The notes below the pieces were generated by a model. It saw only the letters and a program-made list of their open reading frames with translations. It made no database searches and was not told the DNA's origin. A program made the position numbers and the translations under genes. From Narthecium ossifragum (Eukaryota; Streptophyta; Magnoliopsida; Dioscoreales; Nartheciaceae): DNA of 64,000 nucleotides. The stretch's first letter is position 1. Each line of letters begins with the position of its first letter. The stretch spans positions 17,727,888 to 17,791,887 of the forward strand of contig OY986966.1 of NCBI GenBank assembly GCA_963920575.1. Reading direction: 5' to 3'. Of the stretch, positions 32,001 through 44,112 are shown piece after piece.

Positions 32001-35000
32001 CTTCGTTTGAACCTCGCCATTAACGTTAAGGCTATGCCATCCTAAAGTGTTGCTAAATGGAAGGATCTTATCAACGTGGCAAAGTCTTGTGGCAAATAAA
32101 AGGAGGAAAGTTGCTAGGGCTCTTAGTCCTGGCGTCTAGTTAGGCAGCTAGTCCTAAGCAACTAAGTGTAAAGAGGACAAAGAAGAGGATGGTCGTTTTT
32201 TCAAGCAGTAGACCTGCCCTAAGGATAGGACTCTTTAGGAAGAGGGCTGCCTTCCCGCAAGAAATTTCTTTTCTTAACTTATCACCAATGGTTATTAGTG
32301 CTATATACAAATAGTAACTCCAATAATTTCTTTGTCCTCAACGCCTAATTTTCCAGGAATTAGTCACTTCAACGATCTTTGATGGTTATATGGGAAAGGC
32401 GCTGCTGGTGGATATGCCACTGGTGTCGCTGGCTCTGAACTGGGTACTGGATATGCTAAAGGTACTTATTTTGATAGTCGCTTGTCTTATGATGGAAGGA
32501 CTGTAACATCTCGTGTAGGAGAAATACTGAAACAGGTCACATATCATGGAATGGAGTATTTTGGGCATTAGGATTATTTACAATAATTTGCTTCATTTCT
32601 CATGATTTTCTAGTTATTCATGGCTTTGAGTATTAGAATTATTTGCAATGTGGGCTCATTGGACTTTGTTGGTCTTTTTCTTGCCCTCTACTGACAGGGT
32701 GTCATGGATTATCCTAGAGAGGTACTTCACTACTTCAACTTGAAAAGGGTTTCCGTGATATTTCTTTTCCGAAGAAATCTCTTGCGAAGGCTTATCTCTG
32801 TGCTAGCAAATGATTATGACAGACTAGCCAAGCAACTGAATGGAACTCACAAATCACATGTGCATACGAAGGAAGAGGTCTCTCTCTCTCTCTCCAAGAA
32901 ATTAAATGGCATACTTGTGCTGTCTTGGTTTACTAGTGATTTGTTAGAAAAAAAGACTTCATGTGATTGGATAGTATAGTAGACCAGCGTGATTAGATTC
33001 CTTCCTCTGTCATTAGATATTGCAAATTTTGTAGCCTGATAAAATTTTGAACATTTTATTTGCACCAATATTTTTTGAAGCAATTAGTTAGGAAGTACTG
33101 AAAGTGGAAATCTTTATATAAATCAGAGATGGTAAGCGGCAATTACTAGGCACATTGTCAAAGATGCCACTCTTGATCATTTTCGTATTCCTTAGTTTAC
33201 TTGATTTGGTACTTTTTTGCTTCTTTGTGATGTTGGATGACCTCCAAGAATCACCACTTGGAGAGTCATCCACCAACCCTAGGAATCACCACACAAGGAA
33301 CCTCGAGCAGCTCCACCCAAAGGATGAAACCCTTGAATCATAAAAAGCTTAACCCTAATGGCAATACAATCCCTTATTTAAATGACTATACAAGAGGCTA
33401 ATCAAAACATGAAACTATTGAAATCCCTTATTTATAGCCTATTTGTAACGAGCATGCAAATTGTAAGCTCGGTGCATGGGCGATTGCTGGGTCTGGCTAG
33501 GTAGTTTAAGGGCCCAATGGTGGGATCCTAGTTGGAATAGTAGTGAGTAGGCTAGTTGCTTGGAGAGGAAGTAACCAAAGGAAAATATGAAGGTCGACTC
33601 TAGGTGGAGTTAGAGTGGATCTAGGAATCCAAGGACTAGGATAAGGTTGGAGTGCACCCAGATAGAGGAAGGAGGCTGCAAATGGTTGTGATGGTGTATA
33701 GGAGCTTGATCGGACCGTCGATAAGGGTCCAATCTTGATCGGACAGTTGGAAGGAAGCGACGGCTCGAGAGGATGATCGGCGGTCATAGAGGAGCTGGTG
33801 GCGTGCGCCAGCAGAGGAGGGCTGGGGAGGCTAGTTGGTTTAAGGGGGTTGGATCCTAGTTGGAATAGTAGGGAGTAGACTAGTTGCTTGGAGAGGAAGT
33901 AACCAAAGGAAAATATGAAGGACGACTCTAGGCGGAGTTAGAGTAGATCTAGGAATCCAAGGACTAGGACAAGGTTTGAGTGCACCCAAATAGAGGAAGG
34001 AGGCTGCAAATGGTTGTGATGGTGCAGAGGAGCTTGATCGGACTGTTGATGAGGGTCCAATCTTGAACGGACAGCTGGAAGGAAGCGACGGCTCGAAAGG
34101 ATGATCGGTGGTCATAGAGGAGCCGGTGGCGTACGCCAACAGAGGAAGGCTGGGGAGGTTCATGGGGGCCTTCTTGGTCGTCTAATGGCAGCCGCTGGTC
34201 GCGCAAGGCGACGGATGACTGGGGACGGGTCCCTGGCGGTTGGAGGCGTCTTGTGCGTCTTAGTTGGCTGAGTGAGGATTCTGGCAAATCTCTGCTACTT
34301 GGGGAAATTGGTGGAGAGGAGAAACACCGAGGAAGGAGCGGCTAGGTGTGGGAGTGCTATGGAGTTGCTAGTGAGTGGCAGGAGGCCGCATATGGTGGCT
34401 TGGCAGTGGACTGCGGTCATCGTGGTCCACGCGAGGGGCCTCAGGAACTTAAGGGTGAGGCGGCAAGCCGTGGAGGCGTCCATGAGGACTGCCCAAGCTT
34501 GGGGCCATAGGAACCTCCCGACAGAGCTTGGTGAGTTGAGTGAAGCTGGGGTGGGCCGGACTAGAGCCTAGGTGGAGAGAGAGGGAGAAGCAGAGAGGGA
34601 GAGAAGCGGCGGGAGAGAAATCTCTCTAGTTAGTTATCTTCATAGTTACAAAATAACAAGAAAGTTAGTCCCTCTCCAATCTCTCTTCTTCTCTTCTTCT
34701 CTTCTTCTCTTCTTCTCTTCTTCTCTTCTTCTCCTCGCTAAGTTCCTTTTCTTCTTCCTGTCGAGTCTTCTTCTTCATATCCCCAATTCCAGCAGCAGCT
34801 CTAGTTAGTTATCTTCATAGTTACAAAATAACAAGAAAGTTAGTCCCTCTCCAATCTCTCTTCTTCTCTTCTTCTCCTCGCTAAGTTTCTTTTCTTCTTC
34901 CTGTCGAGTCTTCGTCTTCTTCCTATCCCCAATTCCAGCAGCAGCTCTAGTTAGTTATCTTCATAGTTACAAAATAACAAGAAAGTTAGTCCCTCTCCAA

Positions 35001-36646
35001 TCTCTCTTCTTCTCTTCTTCTCCTCGCTAAATTCCTTTTCTTCTTCCTGTCGAGTCTTCTTCTTCTTCCTATCCCCAATTCCAGCAGCAGCTCTTTGATA
35101 GATCCTTATCAGTGGATCCCATCAATAGCATCTTGAGCAACTCTTGGCACTTTTGATAGATTGTTGTCACAAAATAACAAGAAAGTTAGAACAATCTGTT
35201 AAATGGCTGGCTTAATGTTCGCCATCTGCTGTGGTAGTGCTTTTGGGAATGTGAAACTATCTTGACTTTGGCCTTTAGTTATGTTGGAATAATTGGATTT
35301 GAAATATGAATCAAAGAATATGCAGGTTTTAACAACGTTTTTTAAGCATGACGAATCCATAGTGTAAAAGAGAGAAATCATGGCATTTGCTTCTTGTCAG
35401 TTCTTGGAATTGCAATTTTCATTTTTTGGTTGTAACTTTAGCTTTACATAGCAATGCCAGGGAAAGCCTAGTAAGGTTGGCTTTATTATTTGTGAGTTGT
35501 CTGAGTATTTAGTTCTTGTTTAAGTCCTACTTCTTATATGCTACTTTGTACTCCTTGGTCTTTTTAGTTGCTATCTAGGCAGTTTATGGTTCTGGCTGTA
35601 ATGTAGGAGAGATTGCCTAAATAATTTGGCCTCTGTTTGTATTGTTAGATTTATATCTGATAGATCTTCTTAAGTTGAATGGTCTTACTTTTTTCCTTGC
35701 TCTTCTCATTGAATAGGTTTTTTTTCAGTTCTAAAGAAGTGCAAGTTTTTTTTCCCCCTTTGTTTCTTTAAATCTTTCAAAAAGCATTTCTTTTTTTTCT
35801 CATTGTGACTTTCCGAACTCTTATCAGCCAATACTATCCTGTTTAATTTCCTTTTGGCAGGGAAATTGATCAATAAGCTTTCAATCAGCTTTAACTAATG
35901 TAATAAAAGTACCAATTGGCATCTCTAAACCTCCAGCAATTTTTTCATTGTGGATGACAGTTGACATTCTTGCCTTAGGACGTGTGTGTGTGTTCATATT
36001 AGAGAGAGGGAGAGGGGTAGAAGGGGAGGGAGAAGGAGTTTATAACTATTTAGAAATTAGAGGGAGGGAGAGGGGGAGAGAGAGAGCCTTATTAGTAGCG
36101 CAAGGAATTTATAACTATTTTGACATTTAGATAGCATTTCTTAGTGTTTAATCTGTACTATTTTTGTTTTTGTTCTCTCGCTCTTCTTAAATGTAGTTTT
36201 GATTGTTCGATGCAGGCTGAGGTACTAGCTCGCTTCAAACCCATGATTAACACAGAGGTTCTAATATCCAATCTTAGTGACATGGAAAAAAACATTTCAA
36301 GGTGCCTCCAGCACTTCAGCAGCACACATCACATGATCTTGTATTATGAAGACATTATCCGAAGCAACAAGGTAAAAGGGTGAAATTTTCCTGTCCTTAA
36401 TGTCTCCTACAGTTGCTATCTTTCGTTTCCATTCTTTAGGCCTCATTTAGATAATTTTCTCTTGTCTAGGCATTCTTTCATGTGCAAGAATTTCTGAATG
36501 TTCCTGTCAGAGAATTAGTAAGTCGTCAGGTGAAAATTCACACCAGACCACTTTCAGATCAAGTCACGAACTGGAATGATGTGTACAATAAACTGAATGG
36601 AACACAGTATAAGCATTTCCTTCACCATCCAGATTATGTTGATTGA
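29077..36646 (+). CDS. Sulfotransferase-domain membrane protein (plant NodH-like family), six exons
   Basis: I infer exons 29077-29094, 29886-30127, 30205-30463, 32698-32877, 36216-36371 and 36470-36646. All junctions are GT-AG, in frame, and total 1032 nt (343 residues). Residues 16-40 form one membrane segment ([20 protein letters not shown]) after a short basic N-terminus, suggesting a type II, probably Golgi, protein. The P-loop-like PAPS site is [15 protein letters not shown]; the second nucleotide-contact region is [20 protein letters not shown]. Later stretches are [13 protein letters not shown] and [22 protein letters not shown]. The family fold transfers sulfate from PAPS; the acceptor is not predictable. 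The six-codon first exon is the least certain; translation could start elsewhere. A short upstream ATG at 29059 ends after four codons. Confidence 0.85.
31465..32016. other. Plastid-derived DNA mosaic in intron 3 (rpl23, rpl2, rrn16, rrn23 fragments)
   Basis: On the plus strand, 31500-31675 reads as the end of ribosomal protein L23 ([12 protein letters not shown], then [20 protein letters not shown]), with stops. After it, 31698-31768 reads as the start of L2 ([14 protein letters not shown]). This is the plastid rpl23-rpl2 order. Directly after, 31769-31865 is the reverse complement of the 3' part of plastid-type 16S rRNA (GGGCGGTGTGTACAAGGCCC, GAACGAATTCACTGCCGTAT). At 31979-32016 lies the reverse complement of a 23S 5'-end-like segment. 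Fragments that are not neighbours in a plastid genome are joined, so this is a rearranged insertion, possibly via mitochondrial DNA. It is spliced out and non-functional. Confidence 0.8.
33503..34160 (+). repeat. Tandem duplication of 328 bp in intron 4
   Basis: Copies at about 33503-33835 and 33836-34160 share GGATCCTAGTTGGAATAGTA, GAGAGGAAGTAACCAAAGG, GGAGGCTGCAAATGGTTGTG and AGCGACGGCTCGA. The open frames on the minus strand (33506-34163) are the same sequence read twice and carry no known domain. Confidence 0.9.
34624..35090 (+). repeat. Three-copy tandem repeat (146 bp unit) with pyrimidine tract in intron 4
   Basis: Units at 34624-34798, 34799-34944 and 34945-35090 each start CTCTAGTTAGTTATCTTCAT, continue ACAAGAAAGTTAGTCCCTCT and end CCCCAATTCCAGCAGCAG. 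The first is longer because its TTCTC microsatellite is expanded. Part of the unit (ACAAAATAACAAGAAAGTTA) occurs again at 35167. Confidence 0.92.
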
Positions 36647-38623
36647 TGTTTACAATATTGGTTTTAAGTCTTGTGCTTAGAAATTAGAATTCGACTTGTA
36701 AGTTGGTGCATCAGTAATATGCTATTAACCTGTAACTGCTTTTAATGTACTTGAATTTGAATAGAGATGGCATATGCCATGGATTTGTAGGGACCACTTA
36801 CATGAAGCAAGCCATGAGAGATGGTTTTCCATTTTTTTTTTTCTAGGGTGTTCTTCAGCACTAGAACTTTTTGCAAGAAGCATTAAGCTATATATTTCGC
36901 AGGTTCATAGAAGTTCTTAATTCTTGTTTGGCTCATCACTGTAATAGAAAATGATGAAAACCAAGTTCTACTAGACAACATTACGTAGTAAAGCTGGAAG
37001 ACAACTTTCTAATTCCAGAAAACACAATGAACTCTCTCGCTCTCTCTCTCTCTCTCATTATCATGTATAATTTTGTCGATATCGATCCTTTGGACTATGT
37101 TGCTCAATTTTATTGGGCATTTTCTGTATGAAGCATTTGTAGTGCCTTGACACCATCGTATAGAAGTCCTTCGAGTGAAAGAAATATATATGCTGTATGA
37201 CCATAACATAGATTCAAAAAGTACAAAATCTCGGTCATTTTTTCAATATCTCATTTATCTGGCTTTTTGACCTAGTGTCTGATGGGTTACAGAACTTTAA
37301 CTTGACGAGTTATCCAAAAATTCCACTGTTAATGGTCTACCAGAATCTATGTGAAGGTTGTTCTAGCCTATGGATTTTGTCTTGTTCTTGACCATACCTA
37401 ATGAGAATTTTCATTACATGCTTATGCTCAGTATGCTCATCAACAGATTAACTACTTAGGCTATCTGAACATATCCTGTCGAAGAATAACTTGATGTTAT
37501 TGAAAAGACAGGCACTTTAATTTCTTCCTTGTTCTTGTAGGTATTCTTTCTAATGTGGACCTTTCAAGATCTGTCAAGTTGTCATGTTCTGTTTACCCCC
37601 TTTCATAATGAAACTCAATCTGAGTCTGTTGAAGGTTCTCATATTCTGGACCCTTTAAGAAATATTTCTTCTTCAGGCTTAACTTGGATGAAAGATATTG
37701 CATTGAATTAAATTGAAACTCACCTCCAAGTCCTTGGCCTTTCTTGTCCTATCGTCCGCATATATTTAGGTTGTTAGGCTATTCTTATCGAAACATTCAT
37801 TGTAAGCTAGAGCTTAGGATTTGCTGCTGATGCATATGGATGTTAGTGAGCTGACCTGTTTAACGCATCTCAATCATGAATATTTGATTGCTCTCTTCAG
37901 TAGTATGACTGTTGGTTAAGACATGTCATATCCAAGTATCCAGCTGATTATTTCTCTTTTAAATTCAAGCATTTAATGTGGATGCCTTTCAGATCTGGCT
38001 TTTTTATTCCAATAGTGGCACTAGGGATTCAACAAATCTCGGCTAATTACCTACTAGACCCTGCACAGGAGAAGAGGATTCCACAACTCCAGGTAAGTAT
38101 TTAAGAGGATTTATAAGCAACAAAGAAGAGGTTCGTCCTAACTCCCATTTAGGCAAGTAATGGTCATATAAATCTCCTTAGCGACATTGCCATTCTTAAC
38201 AATATCGGAGTATCTCTTGGACCTGTATATTGTTTCAACTCTTATCAGAAAGCTTACTAGATAAGCTATTGTTGGCGTTTGTTAGACTAGATAGCGGCCA
38301 AGAATGTGAAACATGATACTTGCTGTGATACCTTTATTGAGCTGTTTGAAGAATACAGTGACGCCTTTCGCTTGATATATGTAATTTAATGCTTGACATA
38401 TGAATCTTTCTTGTTTGCACGTCAAACAAGAAGATCAGCTAGATGTCTGGATTAAGATTCTGTTGGAAGGTTCAACCTTAGAGGTGTCCAAGGACTAACA
38501 GATTTGGTGTTTAGAACTACTATAACATGATTTTAACAACTGCCTTAGCAATGTACTCGAAATAGGTAAGCTTGTCATATCATGATTCTTGGATTGAGCA
38601 ATGTAGAATTGTATGTTTGTTAC
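36647..38623. other. 3' flank of the sulfotransferase gene; no further gene seen
   Basis: The first 150-200 bp probably hold the 3' untranslated region. The rest is AT-rich, with no open frame over 66 codons and no recognisable element apart from the microsatellite at 37030. Confidence 0.6.
37030..37057 (+). repeat. CT microsatellite
   Basis: A nearly perfect run of CT dinucleotides, about 380 bp downstream of the sulfotransferase stop codon. Confidence 0.9.
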
Positions 38624-41137
38624 TGTCACACCCCGATCCAGAAAACCCATCCAGGCCGATTTGTGAACCAACCTAACTCGAACCAAACATGTGACACAAG
38701 ATTTAATCGATACAATAATAGATTACAACTAAGAATTGAACAAACTAGACATAAGAAAACAACTAATTATTACAATCTACAATATTTGAATGATACAACT
38801 TTCTCAAATGCATAAGAATAAAAATAATACAATTTGCCCTAGAGTTCAACAAATTATACATGCTTCAAAACTAGAAATAAAGTTATAGAAGAAACTCCTC
38901 AAAACTCCAATGCCCTCAATCTCCCCGAGAATGCCACGCCATCATCTAGACAACCACATGAAGAAAGTGTTGCATCGCCGATGCAGCCTAGGTAGGGTGA
39001 CCAATAAAGCTCGGTAGGGATCTACTTTATGTCACACAGAAAAGATGGAAACAACAGTAAGGGGACTCGTCACGGTCCTAGGGAGACTCTACACTCACCC
39101 TCTACTCCAGAGGGGCACGGACCTAGTGTTGGTATCTCAACCGTACCAACCGCCGTCCCCTCTAGACATAGATCTAATGCGGGTGCATCTCAGCTACACT
39201 ATCGCCGGCCTCAATACCAAGGTATAGGTAAAACAGAGTAGGACCCAGTGTGGTGCGTAACTCCCACACAATAGGCACCGAGCCCGGGTTACCCATGACA
39301 CAACCTCTACTACACCTTCAAATATTACAATCCAAACATATTACACACAAAGTCCAATTATAGGCATAACCCCAAACACTGATTCACAATATCCTTGGAG
39401 TCCAACTCCAATCGACCTAAATTACAACTACCAAACCCCGGTCCTAGGGTTAGATGCGGGCTACCCGAGAACCTTGGATCGGCGATACTCCTATCGCCCA
39501 CATCCTAACCCTGAAAGCCACTAATGCAAACATTATGCACGAGTCTGCACAATCAACTAGGTTAGGTGTCTTTACATGGTATTTCATTATACACATCAAA
39601 TATAGCATGCAACATGCCAAATGAGAGCTAATAATAAAGCATAATAAATGACTAAGCATTACATAAAGTATAAATGAGGCTAATAAGACATAGAGCATAA
39701 CATAACTAAACATTACCAACCCATCAATGGTTCACAAGCATCCAAGTTATACAATAAGCATCTAAGTTTTTAGAGAGCTTACTAACATTCTACAATATGA
39801 AATATGCCAATAGTGGGATATAGCCAAACAAGGCTCTACAAGGCTTACCAACGATCAAGCTATCAATAGCCAAGCCAAGCATAACATTCCATAAGAGTTT
39901 ACCTCATGTCATCTCTCTTTGGCATTCCATCAAACAACTCATGAGCTAAGCATATAGTATAGGCATTCCACATTAAACATCTCAGAATTGAAGGCATACA
40001 AGCGTTCATACTACTATTAGCCAAACCATGCATAATTTCAAGGCATTAACATAACATACAATATATTATGGCATACCTTCGTCCTCTAACAAACATTATA
40101 ACAACAATATAAGAGCGGCACATCTTCGGTCTTACATTTATCCTAAACATTACCGAGGGTATGACTCTCTCGATTAAACACATTAACCACACATAGGGCT
40201 CGGCCAATAGGGCCTAACAGATATAAGTACTTATATATAGAGCATGTCATCAATTCTACATATATTCCCACTTTGTATGGAAACTTAACAATTAACTAAA
40301 CATTCCATAAAGCTCACATAAATGTTCTAAATTTCGCGAAAACTAACATACTAGCTCTAATCATTAATATTAGGATCATACCCAAAAATCAAATTGAAAG
40401 AAGATTCGAAAACCGTCAGAACGGAAAAATACCCTCAGTGGCAACCTTGGGATCGATCCCAACTGAGCACACGAATTGGGATCGATCCCTCCAGGGCAAA
40501 TCCATAAAAACTCAAACTAAAACCGATCAAATCTCCGTCAATCGAACTCCAAACGATATGAAACTTGAAACTAGGGTAGAATAGATAGAGGAAAACATAC
40601 AAGAAGCTAGAAATCACACAAAATCACCTAGATTTAAGCTATTGAATTCTAAACATGGAGACTAGGGGTAGAAACCCTACCAAATAGGAAGCTAAGCCTT
40701 CAAATCTTGAATTCTTGGATCTAGGTTGGCCTAGATCCCTCGTCTCTCAAGCTTTGGTCCTCCAAATCAGCTCCGTTTGCTCTCCAACCAGCCCTCCCTC
40801 TCTAACTTGGGTAAGCCCCAAAATGAGAGAAACCCTATATGGTAGCATCTATTTATATTGGATGGTGCTACATGGCAGCCATCTAAGGCACTAGTAGTTA
40901 TAAGGATGATTAATGGTATAACCATACCATGAAAGGGTTAGATTAGGGTCTAACAACCACATGTATTATCCATAAGGCCGTGTGTGCAGTAACGTGTGTG
41001 AAACCCAACTTTGTAAGGCCAAATTACCAAAATGCTTTTGGAGTTGCAACGATCAATAAGATCACAAAGCAAGACCTACCAAGCCCTCGAGCCTGACCTA
41101 CACGGTCAAATCAGGTTTAGAGGTACGGGTCCTCACA
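38624..41137 (-). mobile_element. Solo LTR of a Tekay-like retrotransposon
   Basis: It starts TGTCACACCCCGATCC and ends GGGTCCTCACA, flanked by perfect gttac duplications at 38619-38623 and 41138-41142. At 2514 bp it has no retroelement genes, so it is a solo LTR. Orientation follows from homology to the copy A and B LTRs. It shares their GTAGGG(A)TCTAC block near 39010 and the GGTCCTAGGGTTAGAT block near 39440, but is otherwise diverged. A pair of ATCGAT palindromes lies at 40447-40489. Confidence 0.93.
40447..40489. repeat. Paired ATCGAT palindromes forming a perfect inverted repeat
   Basis: TTGGGATCGATCCCAA (40447-40462) is a perfect 16-bp palindrome. A second TTGGGATCGATCCC is at 40476-40489. 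Together GGGATCGATCCCAA and TTGGGATCGATCCC form perfect 14-bp arms around a 13-base loop. Confidence 0.9.
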
Positions 41138-41160
41138 GTTACCATGGTCGAAGCTGCTTA

Positions 41161-41325
41161 GGGCCTGTTTGGCTCGGAGTGAATGGGCGGATTCCGGTGA
41201 ATCCGGTGAATTGGCGGATTCCGGATTCCGCCGTTTGGCTCGCCGGCGGATTCCGTTTTCGGCGTCCGCTCGGGACGAGCGGACGCCGTCCCGGATTCCA
41301 TCCGGGATCTGAGCCAAACGGACCC
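41161..41325. mobile_element. Tourist-like MITE (165 bp)
   Basis: The ends GGGCCTGTTTGGCTC and GAGCCAAACGGACCC are inverted repeats with one mismatch, flanked by TTA at 41158-41160 and 41326-41328. The interior is GC-rich with repeated GGATTCCG words and is largely self-complementary. It lies 24 bp from the solo LTR edge. The TTA duplication and GTTTGG ends suggest mobilisation by PIF/Harbinger transposase. Confidence 0.92.
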
Positions 41326-43977
41326 TTAGTGAATAGCTCACAGGCACCGTACAGGTCAAATAATCGAATTCAATTGTAGAACGGTCCCGTATGCCTTTTA
41401 AAATCAAACCAGGTTTAGATGTTTCAGATCTTTTAGACAGCTATTTCTATCTTGTCTTTTGAGCCATTTATATTTCTCTTTTGCATTATATGTCTCAATT
41501 ATGACTATTGAATAAGTCAACACATGCTAAGATGTTTTTACATGGCCTGCAATCCTAATCTGAGGATGGAGTTAAAGGTTAGGAGCAAAATCTCTCTAGT
41601 TATTTATCTTCGTAGTTCTCTCATATTTATTCAGTTTGTCACCTCTTTAGTGGTGGTATCCATATTTGCTATTAGGCTTCTCTGTAGCAACGTGTAAGTG
41701 GGAGATCTACTATTTTCTCTTGAGAGCTTTTTGTTCGATGCCAGAAAGGAAAGCCCAGATTTGAGGACGCTTGGTAAACCCAAGAGTTCTTTGTCTTGGT
41801 CTGTTGCACATTTGCTATTTTCTCTATGAACGTAAATAGAGCCTTCAAGATCCCATTTTTCTGTTAGAATAATGAGTGAATCAATTTGGATTCAACGCGT
41901 ATCAGAAGAATCGATGTCTTTGTGATGGTTGTATTTGTCTTCACCTAAAACAACTTGCATCTTTTGTTGAGTGAAGTTTTCGGTAAACTGATATAATCCA
42001 AGGGTACAAGGTTATATTGAACACTTATTATGTCCACTTCAAAAGAATATTGTATATCATCTTCTTGGTTGAATGCCAACATACCTTGCCTTTGCTCTGC
42101 TGAGTGAAACTTGGTACAGTTTAACGCGTCTGCAGCCCTTGTTTTCTGTAAAGATATAAGGTGCTGTCCAATGCTACAATAAGGAAACTTCCATGAGCTT
42201 GCTTTATTAAGAAAGTTATGTATGTTATCTTTGGACAAATTAGACTGTTAAAAAGTGATAACCTCTGAAACTATTTATTGTTTTTAGCATACTGAGTTAA
42301 ATACTTTGTGTTATAACAGAATAGCAGAACTTTTCAAGATCCCCTATTTCCGTGATTGATCTCTCGAAAGTGATAAGTGGATTTATCTTTGAATTTGTAA
42401 AGCAGAAAGCAAGTACTATGTGCTCGTCTTAACCAGCTATCACTGCCTTTTAACATACGCTGAACAGTTTAAAAGGCTTTACCAACATTAGGTTGGTCCC
42501 GGGATCAACCAATTCTATGAATTTGTTTCAACTTAGGGGATTAGTTGGGTATAGGAGGGATTAGGAGTTAACATCTTTCTTAAATGGCTAATCAGATGAA
42601 GTGGATTTTTCTTTCGTGCATAATGGCCGTTAAGAAGTACAGAATGAAGTGCAGGCATCTTTGGGTACATACCACTCCAACTCGCATCATTGTTTCATTT
42701 GTCTGTAAAAGATCTAGTAAATCTTAGCTTTTGCTTTTCTATCTGAGCTATGCCTTTTTAATGTTAATCATTCATTAATGGGTTGATGCTTATCTGTTAT
42801 ATGGCTAATGGGGTGAGAAAGAAATGCAAAGTTTTTACTGCTGGTTAATATTGGTTGATTAAGCATGAGGCATATTTATTGTTTGGCTGGGTTGGATTTG
42901 TAATGGGACATGTTATGTCCTTGTTTTGGTGGTTCATCATGTATAGTCAAGGGTGAAGACTGAATGAAGGACTTGGTAGAGCTTATCAATAGTATGATTT
43001 GCTGATAAAAGAGTGGTCATCCAATTTTCCATCGTATCTGGGTTTATTCTTAATTTCATTTACATGAAACCATAATATGTTTTTGAGCTTGCTTCATTCA
43101 TAAAGAAGTTGGTGCTGTGGATGAAAACTTTGTTGCATTTTATGTGCCAAATAAGGACTTGAAGTAGTGAGAATGGATGGTTGGTGCCATAGGTTCATAC
43201 TTAGAAAAGTTGGCATCAAGAATTGAAAAGTTTCAGTTTTTGGGGTTCAAAATTTAAATACAGTTGGATACATACATGTTGTAGGAGGAAAGGCTAAATT
43301 ACTTTCTTTGCGCAATTCTTTCCAGAATATTTTGGCCTTGATATGCACGGAAAGTTAGCCTTTTCAGGACTTGCTTTCAGTTTGTTTAATGGAGATTATA
43401 AACTCTGTATGATAATACTATCCAGGATGAAGTCTTTGTTTAACATGCACTGACAGATGGATTTGGCGAGTGTTTATTTGTGCCCTTATTTGCTGAACTT
43501 GTTGTCTTGTCAAGATGCAAGTTACTGGAAAAAATAAATACCTACAATTTTGCTTTCATAACGCAATCCAAAAAGTTGGACTGGAGGTTGCAATGTTGTG
43601 CAGAGGATTCCATAGCTGCGGGGTACTGAAGTAAAGGTATGGGCTTTATCTCCTCATCCATAAAGCAGTTACTGTTTTGTAAGAGAAGGAAAGAAAGCAT
43701 TGAAGGCTTAATTGATTGTGAACTTGATTGAACATATACATTCAAACTTTTTTTTAATACTGTTGCATCTTTTAATGTGAATCTGAATCTTTGGCACTTT
43801 GGTGCTAAAGCTTTTTTTAGTACTGTTATATCTTTGACGAAGAATCTGGATCTTTAGCATTTGTGGTACTAACATCTATTGGTGGAATCAATCATTGAGG
43901 GTTTATTAATAGCAATTGTGGTGGGGATGGAATGGCTATGATTAGGCTCCATGTCCTTTGTCGTGAAAGGAAGTTTT

Positions 43978-44112
43978 TAATATTTAGGCTCTGGTGACAT
44001 AAAGAAGCCTAGGAGATTTCAAAGGACAATGTGGTGCTGGAGTGTTTAATATTTAGGCTCTGGTGACATAAAGAAGCCTAGGAGATTTCAAAGGACAATG
44101 TGGTGCTGGAGT
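43978..44112 (+). repeat. Tandem duplication, 69 bp period
   Basis: TATTTAGGCTCTGGTGACAT starts at 43981 and again at 44050. The two copies are essentially identical through GTGGTGCTGGAGT, so the duplication is recent. Confidence 0.95.
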
